Origin: Methanobrevibacter thaueri
GTDB lineage: Archaea > Methanobacteriota > Methanobacteria > Methanobacteriales > Methanobacteriaceae
Assembly (NCBI RefSeq): GCF_003111625.1
Contig: NZ_MZGS01000028.1
Location: forward strand, 62,001-126,000
Length of the DNA: 64,000 bases
Direction of reading: 5' to 3'
Below are positions 57,360 to 64,000 of this stretch, in pieces. The translations under genes were made by a program, and so were the position numbers. Under the pieces are notes generated by a model. That model ran no database searches, was not told the origin of the DNA, and saw nothing but the letters and a program-made list of their open reading frames with translations. The stretch's first letter is position 1. Every line of letters starts with the position of its first letter.

Positions 57360-58713
57360 TTTCCACTATTTCCTCATCTTCTGAGAATAACTGATTGAGC
57401 ATCCATTCAGGGTCGTATTCCATGATGTCGTCATATCCCTGGCCGACACCCAGGAACATGATTGGCTTTTGGATTACATAACCTATTGAGAGTGAAGCTC
57501 CGCCCTTGCTGTCCGCATCGGCCTTGGTGAGAATTACACCGTCAATGTCGATTGCGTCATTGAACTTACGGGCCTGCTCGGTTGCGTCATTACCTGTGAT
57601 TGCATCACCAACGAAAATGACCAGGTCAGGATTGGAAACCCTTTTGATCTTTTTCATCTCATCCATAAGGTTTGTGTTGGTTTGCATCCTTCCTGCAGTG
57701 TCGATTAAAACCAATTCCTTGCCTTGGGCACGGGCATGCTCAACTGCGTCATATGCAACGGCAGCCGGGTCTGAACCCTTTTGGTGCTTGATGATTTTAA
57801 CCCCGACATTGTCTGCATGGTAGGTGACCTGCTCGATTGCACCAGCCCTGAAAGTGTCTGATGCTGCAATAACAGGAGTGTAGCCTTTTTTCAGGTAATA
57901 ATTGGCCAGCTTTCCAATGGTTGTTGTCTTACCTGTACCGTTGATTCCAACGAACATAACGACCAATGGCTCACCCTGAGCTTTCTTCTCCTCAATCATC
58001 TCAGTCATTGATTTGCCCGGAATGCTGATGATTTCCTCAACCGCATCCTTAAGGGCATAATAAGTGTACTCTGTGATATCATTGCTTCTTTTAATCTTTT
58101 TACCTACAAGGTTTTCCTTGACGTTTTCCACAACCTCTGTTGCGACCTCCATTGCAACGTCACCTTGCAGGAGTTCCATTTCAAGTTCAAACAGAATGTC
58201 TTCAACGTGTTTTTCCTGAATGGTTTTTTCACGTACAAATGAGAATATTCCACCTTTTGCCTCGCCGTCGGCAGAAACATCTTCTTCATCTTCATCCTTG
58301 TCCTTGTTCCTGCTCCAGAAGCGGGATTTCTTTTCCTCTTTAGGCTCCTCTTCAATCTCTTCATCCTCAGCTTCTTCAGCGGGCTCGTCCTTATCCTTAT
58401 TCCTATGCCAGAAGCGGGATTTCTTTTCCTCTTTAGGTTCCTCTTCAATCTCCTCATCCTCAACTTCAGGAATTTCCTCTACCTCTTCGGCTTCAGGTAC
58501 TTCCTCAATTTCCTCGGCTTCAGGAAGGAGATTCTCCTCTTCCTCTACAACTTCCTCTTCCTTTTTTTCATCCGTTTTCCTACCGAAAGAGAAAAATGAA
58601 AACCTTGAACCTGATTCCTCTTGAAGATTATCTTCCGCTTCCGCTTCCTCGATTAACTCTTCTTCCAATTTTTCACTTGTTCGTGAGAATTTCTTCTTCA
58701 ATGATTCAAACAA
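57349..58713 (-). CDS. ftsY: Signal recognition particle receptor FtsY
   Basis: 454 aa. An acidic N-terminal ~170 residues (A domain, rich in Glu with repeated EEEPKEEKKSRFW units) precedes the NG GTPase domain: G1 GINGTGKTTTIGKLANYYL, DTFRAGAIEQ, G3 DTAGRMQTNTNLMDEM, G4 TKADADSKGG, and the end GQGYDDI. FtsY docks SRP-ribosome complexes at the membrane. The acidic region has two near-identical copies of a ~35-residue block (KSRFW-RNKDKDE), a small internal duplication. It follows the prefoldin gene in the conserved archaeal order. Confidence 0.97.
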   Translation of the reverse strand: MFESLKKKFSRTSEKLEEELIEEAEAEDNLQEESGSRFSFFSFGRKTDEKKEEEVVEEEENLLPEAEEIEEVPEAEEVEEIPEVEDEEIEEEPKEEKKSRFWHRNKDKDEPAEEAEDEEIEEEPKEEKKSRFWSRNKDKDEDEEDVSADGEAKGGIFSFVREKTIQEKHVEDILFELEMELLQGDVAMEVATEVVENVKENLVGKKIKRSNDITEYTYYALKDAVEEIISIPGKSMTEMIEEKKAQGEPLVVMFVGINGTGKTTTIGKLANYYLKKGYTPVIAASDTFRAGAIEQVTYHADNVGVKIIKHQKGSDPAAVAYDAVEHARAQGKELVLIDTAGRMQTNTNLMDEMKKIKRVSNPDLVIFVGDAITGNDATEQARKFNDAIDIDGVILTKADADSKGGASLSIGYVIQKPIMFLGVGQGYDDIMEYDPEWMLNQLFSEDEEIVENEA

Positions 58714-58829
58714 AATTAACCCAACCTAATAAATTAGTTAGTATTTCAAAAATTATGTATTATTATGTTGCTTATAATATTTAAAAAATTGTTAAAAAAA
58801 TAGTTAAAAAAAAATAAAGTGAAGATAAT

Positions 58830-59264
58830 CTAACCCATTTGGGTCATATTACCTTGAGCTGCAGCTGCGATTTGCTCAGCTTGAGCCTGAAGATTGCCGG
58901 CAATGTCAGTTACTTGCTGTAAGTTGGCAAGCATTTTGTCCATGCTCTCTTTCAATTCTTCTTTTTGCCCAGAAATAATTTCACGAGCACCAGCGGCATC
59001 TTTCTTGACCGCAAGCCCTGCACCAATACTTACAATGATTTCATCAGTGCTTTTCAATTCCCCTTTAACAAAGGAACCTGCACCGACAGGAACGAATGCC
59101 TCAACGGATTCTTTGCCTTCAATGTCATCCAAAGTATTGAATAATGCATCAACTTCCGCAATGGAAGCCTGAATCAATTCAATTTGTTGTTGAATTAATT
59201 CCGCTTGTTGTCTGTACACATTAATTTCATTAAGAAGACTGTTTAATCTTTGTTGATCTTCCAT
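58830..59264 (-). CDS. pfdA: Prefoldin subunit alpha
   Basis: 144 aa. Two coiled-coil helices (RLNSLLNEINVYRQQAELIQ and MDKMLANLQQVTDIAGNLQA) flank a beta-hairpin core (EAFVPVGAGSFVKGEL, EIIVSIGAGLAVKK). It forms the prefoldin hexamer with beta subunits and passes nascent proteins to the thermosome. It sits between ftsY and the LX gene, the standard archaeal layout. Confidence 0.95.
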   Translation of the reverse strand: MEDQQRLNSLLNEINVYRQQAELIQQQIELIQASIAEVDALFNTLDDIEGKESVEAFVPVGAGSFVKGELKSTDEIIVSIGAGLAVKKDAAGAREIISGQKEELKESMDKMLANLQQVTDIAGNLQAQAEQIAAAAQGNMTQMG

Positions 59265-59282
59265 AATAACGCCTCAATGTGT

Positions 59283-59507
59283 TTATAAAATTTCTTTTAC
59301 AATTGGGTCTAAAACGTCTTCAGGAGCAATTTCTTCAATTGATTCAATTGAAATTTGGTTCCTGTTGATACCATGTTTACTACCGAATCTTTCATAGATT
59401 TTTTGTTCTATGTCGCTTTCGCTGGTAGCTTTGTATTCTTTAGTGAAATCATGGTATTCGTCACCCATTACAAAAGTACCTTTAACTCTGTAAATTTTTG
59501 TTATCAT
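59283..59507 (-). CDS. rpl18a: 50S ribosomal protein LX (L18Ae family)
   Basis: 74 aa, normal length. The pattern YRVKGTFVMGDEYHDFTKEY with YERFGSKHGINRNQISIESI is the family signature of archaeal LX/L20a. A structural protein of the large subunit. Encoded 25 nt after aIF6 in the conserved cluster aIF6-LX-prefoldin. Confidence 0.95.
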   Translation of the reverse strand: MITKIYRVKGTFVMGDEYHDFTKEYKATSESDIEQKIYERFGSKHGINRNQISIESIEEIAPEDVLDPIVKEIL

Positions 59508-59531
59508 ATAAAATCCCTCATGATATATTAA

Positions 59532-60206
59532 TTAAAAATCATCATCTAAAAAGCCTAACGCCTCTTCAACTCTAGCCATTTCAGGACCAGTACTGTCTTT
59601 GGCAACAATTGCACCGTTTGAGTTTGCAATGATGCATGCTCCCACAAGTGAGATTCCTCTTCCAACAGTACCGATATCTCCTTCAACACCAAATACTTCA
59701 CGAGCAAAGTTAACTTCGGATTGCAAAGCGTTTGTGCTTATAAGGAATCCTTTGTTGGTCACCTTAATAAGGGAACCGATAATGTCGCTTCCAACGATGT
59801 GGCTGGTTTGAACATTAACGTCCAGGGTTTCCTCAATAACTTCAATAGCTTCCTGGTCTAAAAATGGGCTAGCTATTGCTCCTTTGTCATTTGCTGCGAC
59901 AATGTTACCGACAGCAGTGTATCTTCCAGGAATAGTAGCAACTTTTAAACCTAAATCCTCTAATTGTTTAACTTCTCTATCTAGAACATGTGGGGAAACA
60001 ACTATACCATTTGAATTAGCTACAGTTAAAGATCCTATAAGGCTGCTTCCAGCAATAGAAGATTTGATTACGTCAACCTCTAATGTTTCCTTAATAATAT
60101 CTACTTTTTCATCTAAAAGGTTATAAGGAACAATAGCTACATCATCGGTTGCAGTGATGAATACTCCTAAATTTGGATTTCCTACAATATCAACTCTTTT
60201 TAACAT
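59532..60206 (-). CDS. eif6: Translation initiation factor aIF6
   Basis: 224 aa. Five-fold pseudo-symmetric repeats of the motif V-G-N/S-x-I/L-x-x-N/D-x-x-G-x-x-x-x are visible (SSLIGSLTVANSNGIVVSPH, GNIVAANDKGAIASPF, GSDIIGSLIKVTNKGFLI, GACIIANSNGAIVA). aIF6 binds the 50S subunit and prevents early subunit joining. It lies 28 nt after the L31e gene. The C-terminus ends in an acidic stretch (EEALGFLDDDF). Confidence 0.97.
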   Translation of the reverse strand: MLKRVDIVGNPNLGVFITATDDVAIVPYNLLDEKVDIIKETLEVDVIKSSIAGSSLIGSLTVANSNGIVVSPHVLDREVKQLEDLGLKVATIPGRYTAVGNIVAANDKGAIASPFLDQEAIEVIEETLDVNVQTSHIVGSDIIGSLIKVTNKGFLISTNALQSEVNFAREVFGVEGDIGTVGRGISLVGACIIANSNGAIVAKDSTGPEMARVEEALGFLDDDF

Positions 60207-60234
60207 ATTGTTACCTCACATTTTAAATTAGTGT

Positions 60235-60480
60235 CTATTCTGCTAAAGTAGCTGTTACAACACCATCATCATCTTTAACTGCTTTCACAGTAATTTTAGA
60301 AGGTATTTTTTGAATACCTCTTGCCCAAATAGCATGATTAACAGATTCGTCAATTTTAACTTCACTTGCTTTCATGTGTTTGGTTAAGAAGATTTTAATT
60401 TCCCTAATAGCTCTAGGAGCTCTGATAGTCCTTTTAATATCTTTTACGTTTCTTAGTGGAATTGTGTAAACTCTTTCCAT
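60235..60480 (-). CDS. rpl31e: 50S ribosomal protein L31e
   Basis: 81 aa. [20 protein letters not shown] and [20 protein letters not shown] are the family signatures. A large-subunit protein near the exit tunnel. It follows the L39e gene by 13 nt in the conserved ribosomal operon. Confidence 0.97.
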   Translation of the reverse strand: MERVYTIPLRNVKDIKRTIRAPRAIREIKIFLTKHMKASEVKIDESVNHAIWARGIQKIPSKITVKAVKDDDGVVTATLAE

Positions 60481-60493
60481 GTTAACCCCTCAA

Positions 60494-60649
60494 TTATAAT
60501 TTAAGACTGTTTCTTCTCCAATGTCTAGGTTTAGGTCTGTATCTAAGTTTACGGTTAGTTTTAGCATAAGCCCAGATTGGAATTCTCCTATTTTGTTTGT
60601 TTGCTTTTGCCATTCTTAATTTTTTAGCTAATGGTTTATTTCTACTCAT
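60494..60649 (-). CDS. rpl39e: 50S ribosomal protein L39e
   Basis: 51 aa, ATG 60649 to TAA 60494. The highly basic chain [20 protein letters not shown] then [12 protein letters not shown] and [14 protein letters not shown] is the L39e family, which lines the peptide exit tunnel. It sits just upstream of L31e, the usual archaeal order. GGTGA precedes the start. Confidence 0.97.
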   Translation of the reverse strand: MSRNKPLAKKLRMAKANKQNRRIPIWAYAKTNRKLRYRPKPRHWRRNSLKL

Positions 60650-60669
60650 TTTCTCACCTGTAATAATAA

Positions 60670-61254
60670 TTATTTTTTATATCCGATAACGCGAGTTTGA
60701 TAATGCTCAGGGAATATGTCCAAAGAGTTTCCGCCCCTCTCATCAATCAATGTTCTTATTTCCACCTCAAAATCAGAACTGTTGTCCTTGTTGGATTTTT
60801 CCTTTGAAATTTCAAAGAGGTTTTCGGTTATCAGCTTTACTGACTTGTGACCGAAACTGTCCAGGTTAATGTATTGGACCTGTTTTCTGTCTTCGAGACT
60901 TCTTATCTGATTGATGTTTAGCTTTGGGGTCCTGTCGTCTCTTCTTGTCCCGTCAGCTATAATATCATGATTTTCAGCCAGCTTTTCAACGGTTTTTTCG
61001 TGGATGTATTTTATCCCATCGTTTGGAAATCCGTCGGCCATTATCATGTCACAGGTTTTTTCGAGGATGCATTTATCCATTTTCAAAACGTTGTGCTTGA
61101 AACCCAATGCCTCTGCGGATTTTCCGGCAGGAACAAATGAATCATAAACACCGAAATTTGCAGTGTATAATTCAACGTCAAGACCCAACCTTTCAAGCAT
61201 GACTGCCACAAAGGATGAATCCTTGCCTCCACTATACAAAACAGCTGCCTTCAT
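60670..61254 (-). CDS. PP-loop ATPase-like protein (COG2117 type)
   Basis: 194 aa. The N-terminal PP-loop [17 protein letters not shown] binds ATP for adenylation chemistry, as in tRNA thiolases and asparagine synthase-type enzymes. A later [16 protein letters not shown] is the conserved segment of archaeal COG2117 proteins. The conserved place in this ribosomal operon suggests a translation-linked role, perhaps tRNA modification; the substrate is not proven. It ends 20 nt before the L39e gene. Confidence 0.85.
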   Translation of the reverse strand: MKAAVLYSGGKDSSFVAVMLERLGLDVELYTANFGVYDSFVPAGKSAEALGFKHNVLKMDKCILEKTCDMIMADGFPNDGIKYIHEKTVEKLAENHDIIADGTRRDDRTPKLNINQIRSLEDRKQVQYINLDSFGHKSVKLITENLFEISKEKSNKDNSSDFEVEIRTLIDERGGNSLDIFPEHYQTRVIGYKK

Positions 61255-61259
61255 CGATA

Positions 61260-61616
61260 TTATTTCCTTGTAATTTTAATTTCTCTTTTCTGACCAGCAA
61301 TTTGTCTTAACAAGACTTTTAATTGATCGTCAGTTACTTTTCCTCTTAGGCTTCCAGCTTGTGCGGATTGAATCAATTGGATTTCAATCTGATTAACCAA
61401 TTCAGGTTTTGTCAACTTCAAATTAGCCAATCTTTGACGAGCTTCGGGAGTCATAATCTGACCTAAGATTTGTTTTTTCTGAGCTTCGAATTGTGCTTGA
61501 GCTTCTTGCTGTTGAGCTTGCGCCATAGCTTGTTGTTGAGCTTGGTTTTGTGCAGCAGCTTGTTGAGCTTGCAATTCAGCCATTCTTCTTTGACGAATTT
61601 CATCTAAATCGCTCAT
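61260..61616 (-). CDS. DNA-binding protein of the PDCD5 family
   Basis: 118 aa. A long Gln/Ala-rich helix (AELQAQQAAAQNQAQQQAMA) precedes the PDCD5 core (ILGQIMTPEARQRLANLKLT, KVTDDQLKVLLRQIAGQKRE). Archaeal members are small DNA- or ribosome-associated proteins and are usually next to the S19e gene, as here. Its stop is 5 nt before the PP-loop gene. Confidence 0.94.
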   Translation of the reverse strand: MSDLDEIRQRRMAELQAQQAAAQNQAQQQAMAQAQQQEAQAQFEAQKKQILGQIMTPEARQRLANLKLTKPELVNQIEIQLIQSAQAGSLRGKVTDDQLKVLLRQIAGQKREIKITRK

Positions 61617-61637
61617 ATCAAACTCTCCAAATCATAA

Positions 61638-62075
61638 TTAATATTTTTCAAGTTCAGGAATGTCTTTAATTATTTCTCCAGAAATTTTATCTAAAAAGGA
61701 TCTTCCTTGAGGAGTAACAACTCTTCCGCCTTCAACTTTCTCTACATATCCTGCGTCTTCAAGTTGGTGGAGTGCAGTTCTGATAATGGATCCGCTACCT
61801 TTCATGAATTTTTCAGGGCGTACTCCACGGTCTTTTTTACCACCGTAAAAGGTTCTTAAACTTTCAACACCAACAGGTCCGTCAATGTAAACTCTTCTGA
61901 TAATTGAAGCAGCTCTTACAAACCACCAATCAGGATTTTCTGGTTTTCTTTCTTTGTGAACACCAGTTCTAACAAAATTGGACCATACAGGAGATTCGAT
62001 TTTATCGTTATTTTTAAATTCTTCTGCGACTTTTTCAATTAATAAATCTGCAGGTACATCAAATACAGTAGTCAT
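61638..62075 (-). CDS. rps19e: 30S ribosomal protein S19e
   Basis: 145 aa. [18 protein letters not shown], then the signature [20 protein letters not shown], then [19 protein letters not shown] and the end [18 protein letters not shown] small-subunit assembly protein. It follows the YhbY gene by 93 bp. Confidence 0.97.
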   Translation of the reverse strand: MTTVFDVPADLLIEKVAEEFKNNDKIESPVWSNFVRTGVHKERKPENPDWWFVRAASIIRRVYIDGPVGVESLRTFYGGKKDRGVRPEKFMKGSGSIIRTALHQLEDAGYVEKVEGGRVVTPQGRSFLDKISGEIIKDIPELEKY

Positions 62076-62168
62076 ATTAATTCTCCAATATTTATTTTTA
62101 TTGTAGCTTAATCCACTGTAAATTTAAGACCTAAAAAAATAGGGCCTGTAACTCTAAATTTATAATGT

Positions 62169-62426
62169 TTAAGGCTTTTTCTTGTAAATAACAGCAACGT
62201 GTCCTCTAACGTCAATGAGCTTTGCTCTTGTTTTAGAGACTATTTCGTCGATGTATTTATCTTTATCTCTAGCGATATTTTTTGCAAATTTAAGTTTAAC
62301 GATTTCATTAGCTTTCAATTGGCGTTTGATTTCTTCGATTACATTATCGTTAACGCCTGACTTGCCAATGTTAATTGTCATCGCATTAAGAGCTCTATTC
62401 ATCATTTCTTTCTTTTCGTGACTCAT
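62169..62426 (-). CDS. YhbY/CRM-domain RNA-binding protein
   Basis: 85 aa. The single CRM domain has NIGKSGVNDNVIEEIKRQLK, then NEIVKLKFAKNI and a C-terminal DVRGHVAVIYKKKP, including the GxxG-like GKSG. These proteins associate with pre-50S particles. It overlaps the RNase P component 4 gene by 32 nt. Confidence 0.93.
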   Translation of the reverse strand: MSHEKKEMMNRALNAMTINIGKSGVNDNVIEEIKRQLKANEIVKLKFAKNIARDKDKYIDEIVSKTRAKLIDVRGHVAVIYKKKP

Positions 62427-62760
62427 ATTTAGCTCTCCTTTTAAACTTCTTTTCCTTTTTGTAAGGAATTTTCATTACATGACCGCATTCACCACAAAAA
62501 ATGTTGACCGATTCGTCAACTAGCCGGACGGTGCTATTGCGACCAGGCCTGAGGAAACTCTTGCAATTCCTACAATACCTTCGGGACCATTCTTCAGGTA
62601 CAGGGGTATTGTATTTGGTGGACAATTTAAGTGCTAGTTCCACGTAGCGATTGGATCTTTCCGGATGGGTGATGAATTCCATCTCAGCCCGATTAAAAAG
62701 AATATTCATTCTTTCAATCGCTATATCAATCATCCACTTCGGTCGTTTTCCTCTAGTCAA
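62395..62760 (-). CDS. rnp4: Ribonuclease P protein component 4
   Basis: 121 aa from a TTG at 62760, with GGAGG just upstream. Zinc site: CRNC (RYCRNCKSFLRPGRNS) and CGEC (NIFCGECGHVMKIPY). This is the Rpr2/Rpp21 family, part of archaeal RNase P that trims the 5' end of pre-tRNAs. The C-terminal tail is basic. A weak inverted repeat (ATATCCT/AGGATAT) lies at 62761-62783, just upstream. Confidence 0.95.
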   Translation of the reverse strand: MTRGKRPKWMIDIAIERMNILFNRAEMEFITHPERSNRYVELALKLSTKYNTPVPEEWSRRYCRNCKSFLRPGRNSTVRLVDESVNIFCGECGHVMKIPYKKEKKFKRRAKYESRKERNDE

Positions 62761-62989
62761 AATATCCTCCCTCTGTAGGATATAATATTCAAAATTGGAT
62801 TAAAATGATTTGCGCAATTTAAAACAAAAACCATAGTTAAAATAATTTAACCTTAGGTTAATATGAATATTAAGAATAAATATGTATATCACCATTTATA
62901 AAGGTTGCGAATTTTAGGGATTTTTTTAAAATTTGAAAAAATAATTAAAAATAATGAATTTGATTTATTGACCAAAACCGGTGATTTAT

Positions 62990-63514
62990 CTATTGCATTA
63001 ACCAATCCATATAGTCAACCGAACCCACCGGATAATTGCCGCCGTCAGAGATTACATTACCAATCAAATCAACCGCCTCGTCTATTGTCAAGTCGCTGAC
63101 GTCCAGCTCATAGACATCGTCCTGATATTTTTCATATGCCTCAGCTGAACACACGCCAAGCGCTTCGGCCTCAAGATTTTCCCTGATTTTTGATTGTGAA
63201 TATTGCCTTGCCTCTAGTCTCTTTTCCAGAATCTCCGGATTCACCCTCAGCACAATCACCTTGTCGGCGCCATCGCAGAGATGTGACAGGTGCCCCTCAA
63301 AAATAAGTGTCTCGTCGCAATTGTCGATTATCTTACCTATATGGGCGTTCAATTTCTCAATGTCAATGACCTTATATCCCTTATCCTCATCGATGCCCAG
63401 GACAAAATCATGTTCAATGGCAATATCATTTATTTTAATCAGATGCCCATTCAATTTGCTTGCAAGAGTTGTCTTTCCGGTGCATGGAGTGCCGGTTATA
63501 AAAATAGCTGTCAT
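62990..63514 (-). CDS. Adenylate kinase-like P-loop kinase (AK6/Fap7 type)
   Basis: 174 aa. P-loop [20 protein letters not shown] (GTPCTGKT) with a following [22 protein letters not shown], and the lid DARQ-type [22 protein letters not shown]6/Fap7 members act as adenylate kinases and in 18S/16S rRNA processing. Its stop lies 229 bp from rnp4. It begins 1 nt after the GTPase gene. Confidence 0.88.
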   Translation of the reverse strand: MTAIFITGTPCTGKTTLASKLNGHLIKINDIAIEHDFVLGIDEDKGYKVIDIEKLNAHIGKIIDNCDETLIFEGHLSHLCDGADKVIVLRVNPEILEKRLEARQYSQSKIRENLEAEALGVCSAEAYEKYQDDVYELDVSDLTIDEAVDLIGNVISDGGNYPVGSVDYMDWLMQ

Positions 63515-63515
63515 G

Positions 63516-64000
63516 TTATTTCTTCAGGATTACCCTTAATACATCCTCATCCTCAAGGACATGGTCCGGACCCACCTTCTGGCCAGGGAACTTTACGGAT
63601 GTCCCCCATACCTTCGCATGGCGGAAGTTCTTAACGAATTCACGGTGAAGCTTGCCACATGCATCGATTACTGTTGAGCCTTTCTTGATAACCAGAGGAT
63701 CCTCCATGTCAGCCTTGCGCCCTTGCGGCTTCAGGTAGACCCTGACAAGGTCCAGATTATCAAATATGATGTCCTTCAATTCATCGATGTTGGTGTTCTT
63801 GTCCGCTGAAATCGGGATGAATTCGGGAATGTATTTCTTTAACTCCTCAATGTATGCCTCATCGACGAGATCAACCTTATTCAATAGGATCAACATTGGA
63901 ACATATGACTTGTTGCGGTCCAACACGTCAATGAACTGGTCCATGGTGACATCGTCCCTAAAGAGCACATCGGCATTGATGTATCCGTACTCGTTTAGAA
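63516..64000 (-). CDS. DRG-family GTP-binding protein, C-terminal part (runs off window)
   Basis: Only the last ~161 codons are present; the frame runs on past the right edge (upstream codons read [11 protein letters not shown], a DRG signature). Visible parts: the end of the G domain with [20 protein letters not shown] (NKVD = G4 motif) and [17 protein letters not shown] (G5), then a TGS domain ([40 protein letters not shown]). DRG GTPases are linked to translation. The G1-G3 motifs lie outside the window. Confidence 0.93.
   Translation of the reverse strand, partial: LNEYGYINADVLFRDDVTMDQFIDVLDRNKSYVPMLILLNKVDLVDEAYIEELKKYIPEFIPISADKNTNIDELKDIIFDNLDLVRVYLKPQGRKADMEDPLVIKKGSTVIDACGKLHREFVKNFRHAKVWGTSVKFPGQKVGPDHVLEDEDVLRVILKK

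Noticed and set aside
58140-58624. Plus-strand Ser-rich frames opposite ftsY
   Set aside because: They are the complement of the Glu/Lys-rich acidic region of FtsY.
1-64000. tRNA or rRNA genes
   Set aside because: None could be recognised by eye; a tRNA scan would be needed to exclude a short one in the AT-rich gaps.

Overview
This window is AT-rich archaeal DNA from a pseudomurein-walled methanogen of the Methanobrevibacter type. The evidence is the right-hand core operon (aIF6, L31e, L39e, LX/L18a, S19e, prefoldin, archaeal FtsY, RNase P component 4), an MCM helicase, a pseudomurein endoisopeptidase-like lysin, many secreted adhesin-like proteins, and GGTGAT-type ribosome binding sites. 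The genus is inferred from gene content; no rRNA or tRNA gene was seen.

Layout. 1-6.8 kb: minus-strand type III-like restriction island (Res partial, Mod, DUF4391, PLD/SNF2-type helicase). 6.9-18.2 kb: scrambled prophage remnant with a head protein, two tandem HK97-like major capsid proteins, an Abi-C-like protein, a pseudomurein lysin, then a host-like MarR/flavodoxin/hydrolase insert, then terminase small and large subunits; no portal or tail genes are visible. 18.2-24 kb: flavodoxin and FMN-reductase genes with a winged-helix regulator, an ABC exporter membrane protein lacking both ATPase domains, a RhuM-family protein, and decayed copies of one small gene. 24.1-30.9 kb: an integrated element bounded by two ~125-137 bp direct repeats, carrying an RHH protein, MCM, a string of tiny genes and a tyrosine recombinase. 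30.9-39.5 kb: a DISARM-like defence operon (DrmA, DrmB, DrmE-like, McrB-like AAA) whose last gene is cut off inside the right-hand repeat.

40-57 kb: a cell-surface island of secreted proteins (Ig-like adhesins, a beta-helix adhesin with a peptidoglycan-binding-type domain, tandem TIM-barrel glycosidase-like proteins, CapA), with DUF4258/DUF2283 and Fic modules between dispersed repeats. 57-64 kb: the conserved information-processing operon, all on the minus strand.

The strongest unexplained signal is two non-coding arrays in the surface island (40850-41003 and 43060-43631) built from a degenerate 11-nt unit (consensus about CCAacattatc). By hand alignment the 11-nt register is kept without a single net insertion or deletion over 14 and 52 units, although the units differ widely in sequence. 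Eleven nt is close to one DNA helical turn and is not a codon multiple, so the phasing looks like a DNA-level (or RNA-level) property. Each array lies 3' of an adhesin gene and 5' of a small secreted-protein gene. Other points of interest are the DISARM-like operon lacking a nuclease and methylase with a truncated AAA gene, the ATPase-less ABC exporter, and the Fic gene bracketed by 133-bp iteron repeats.
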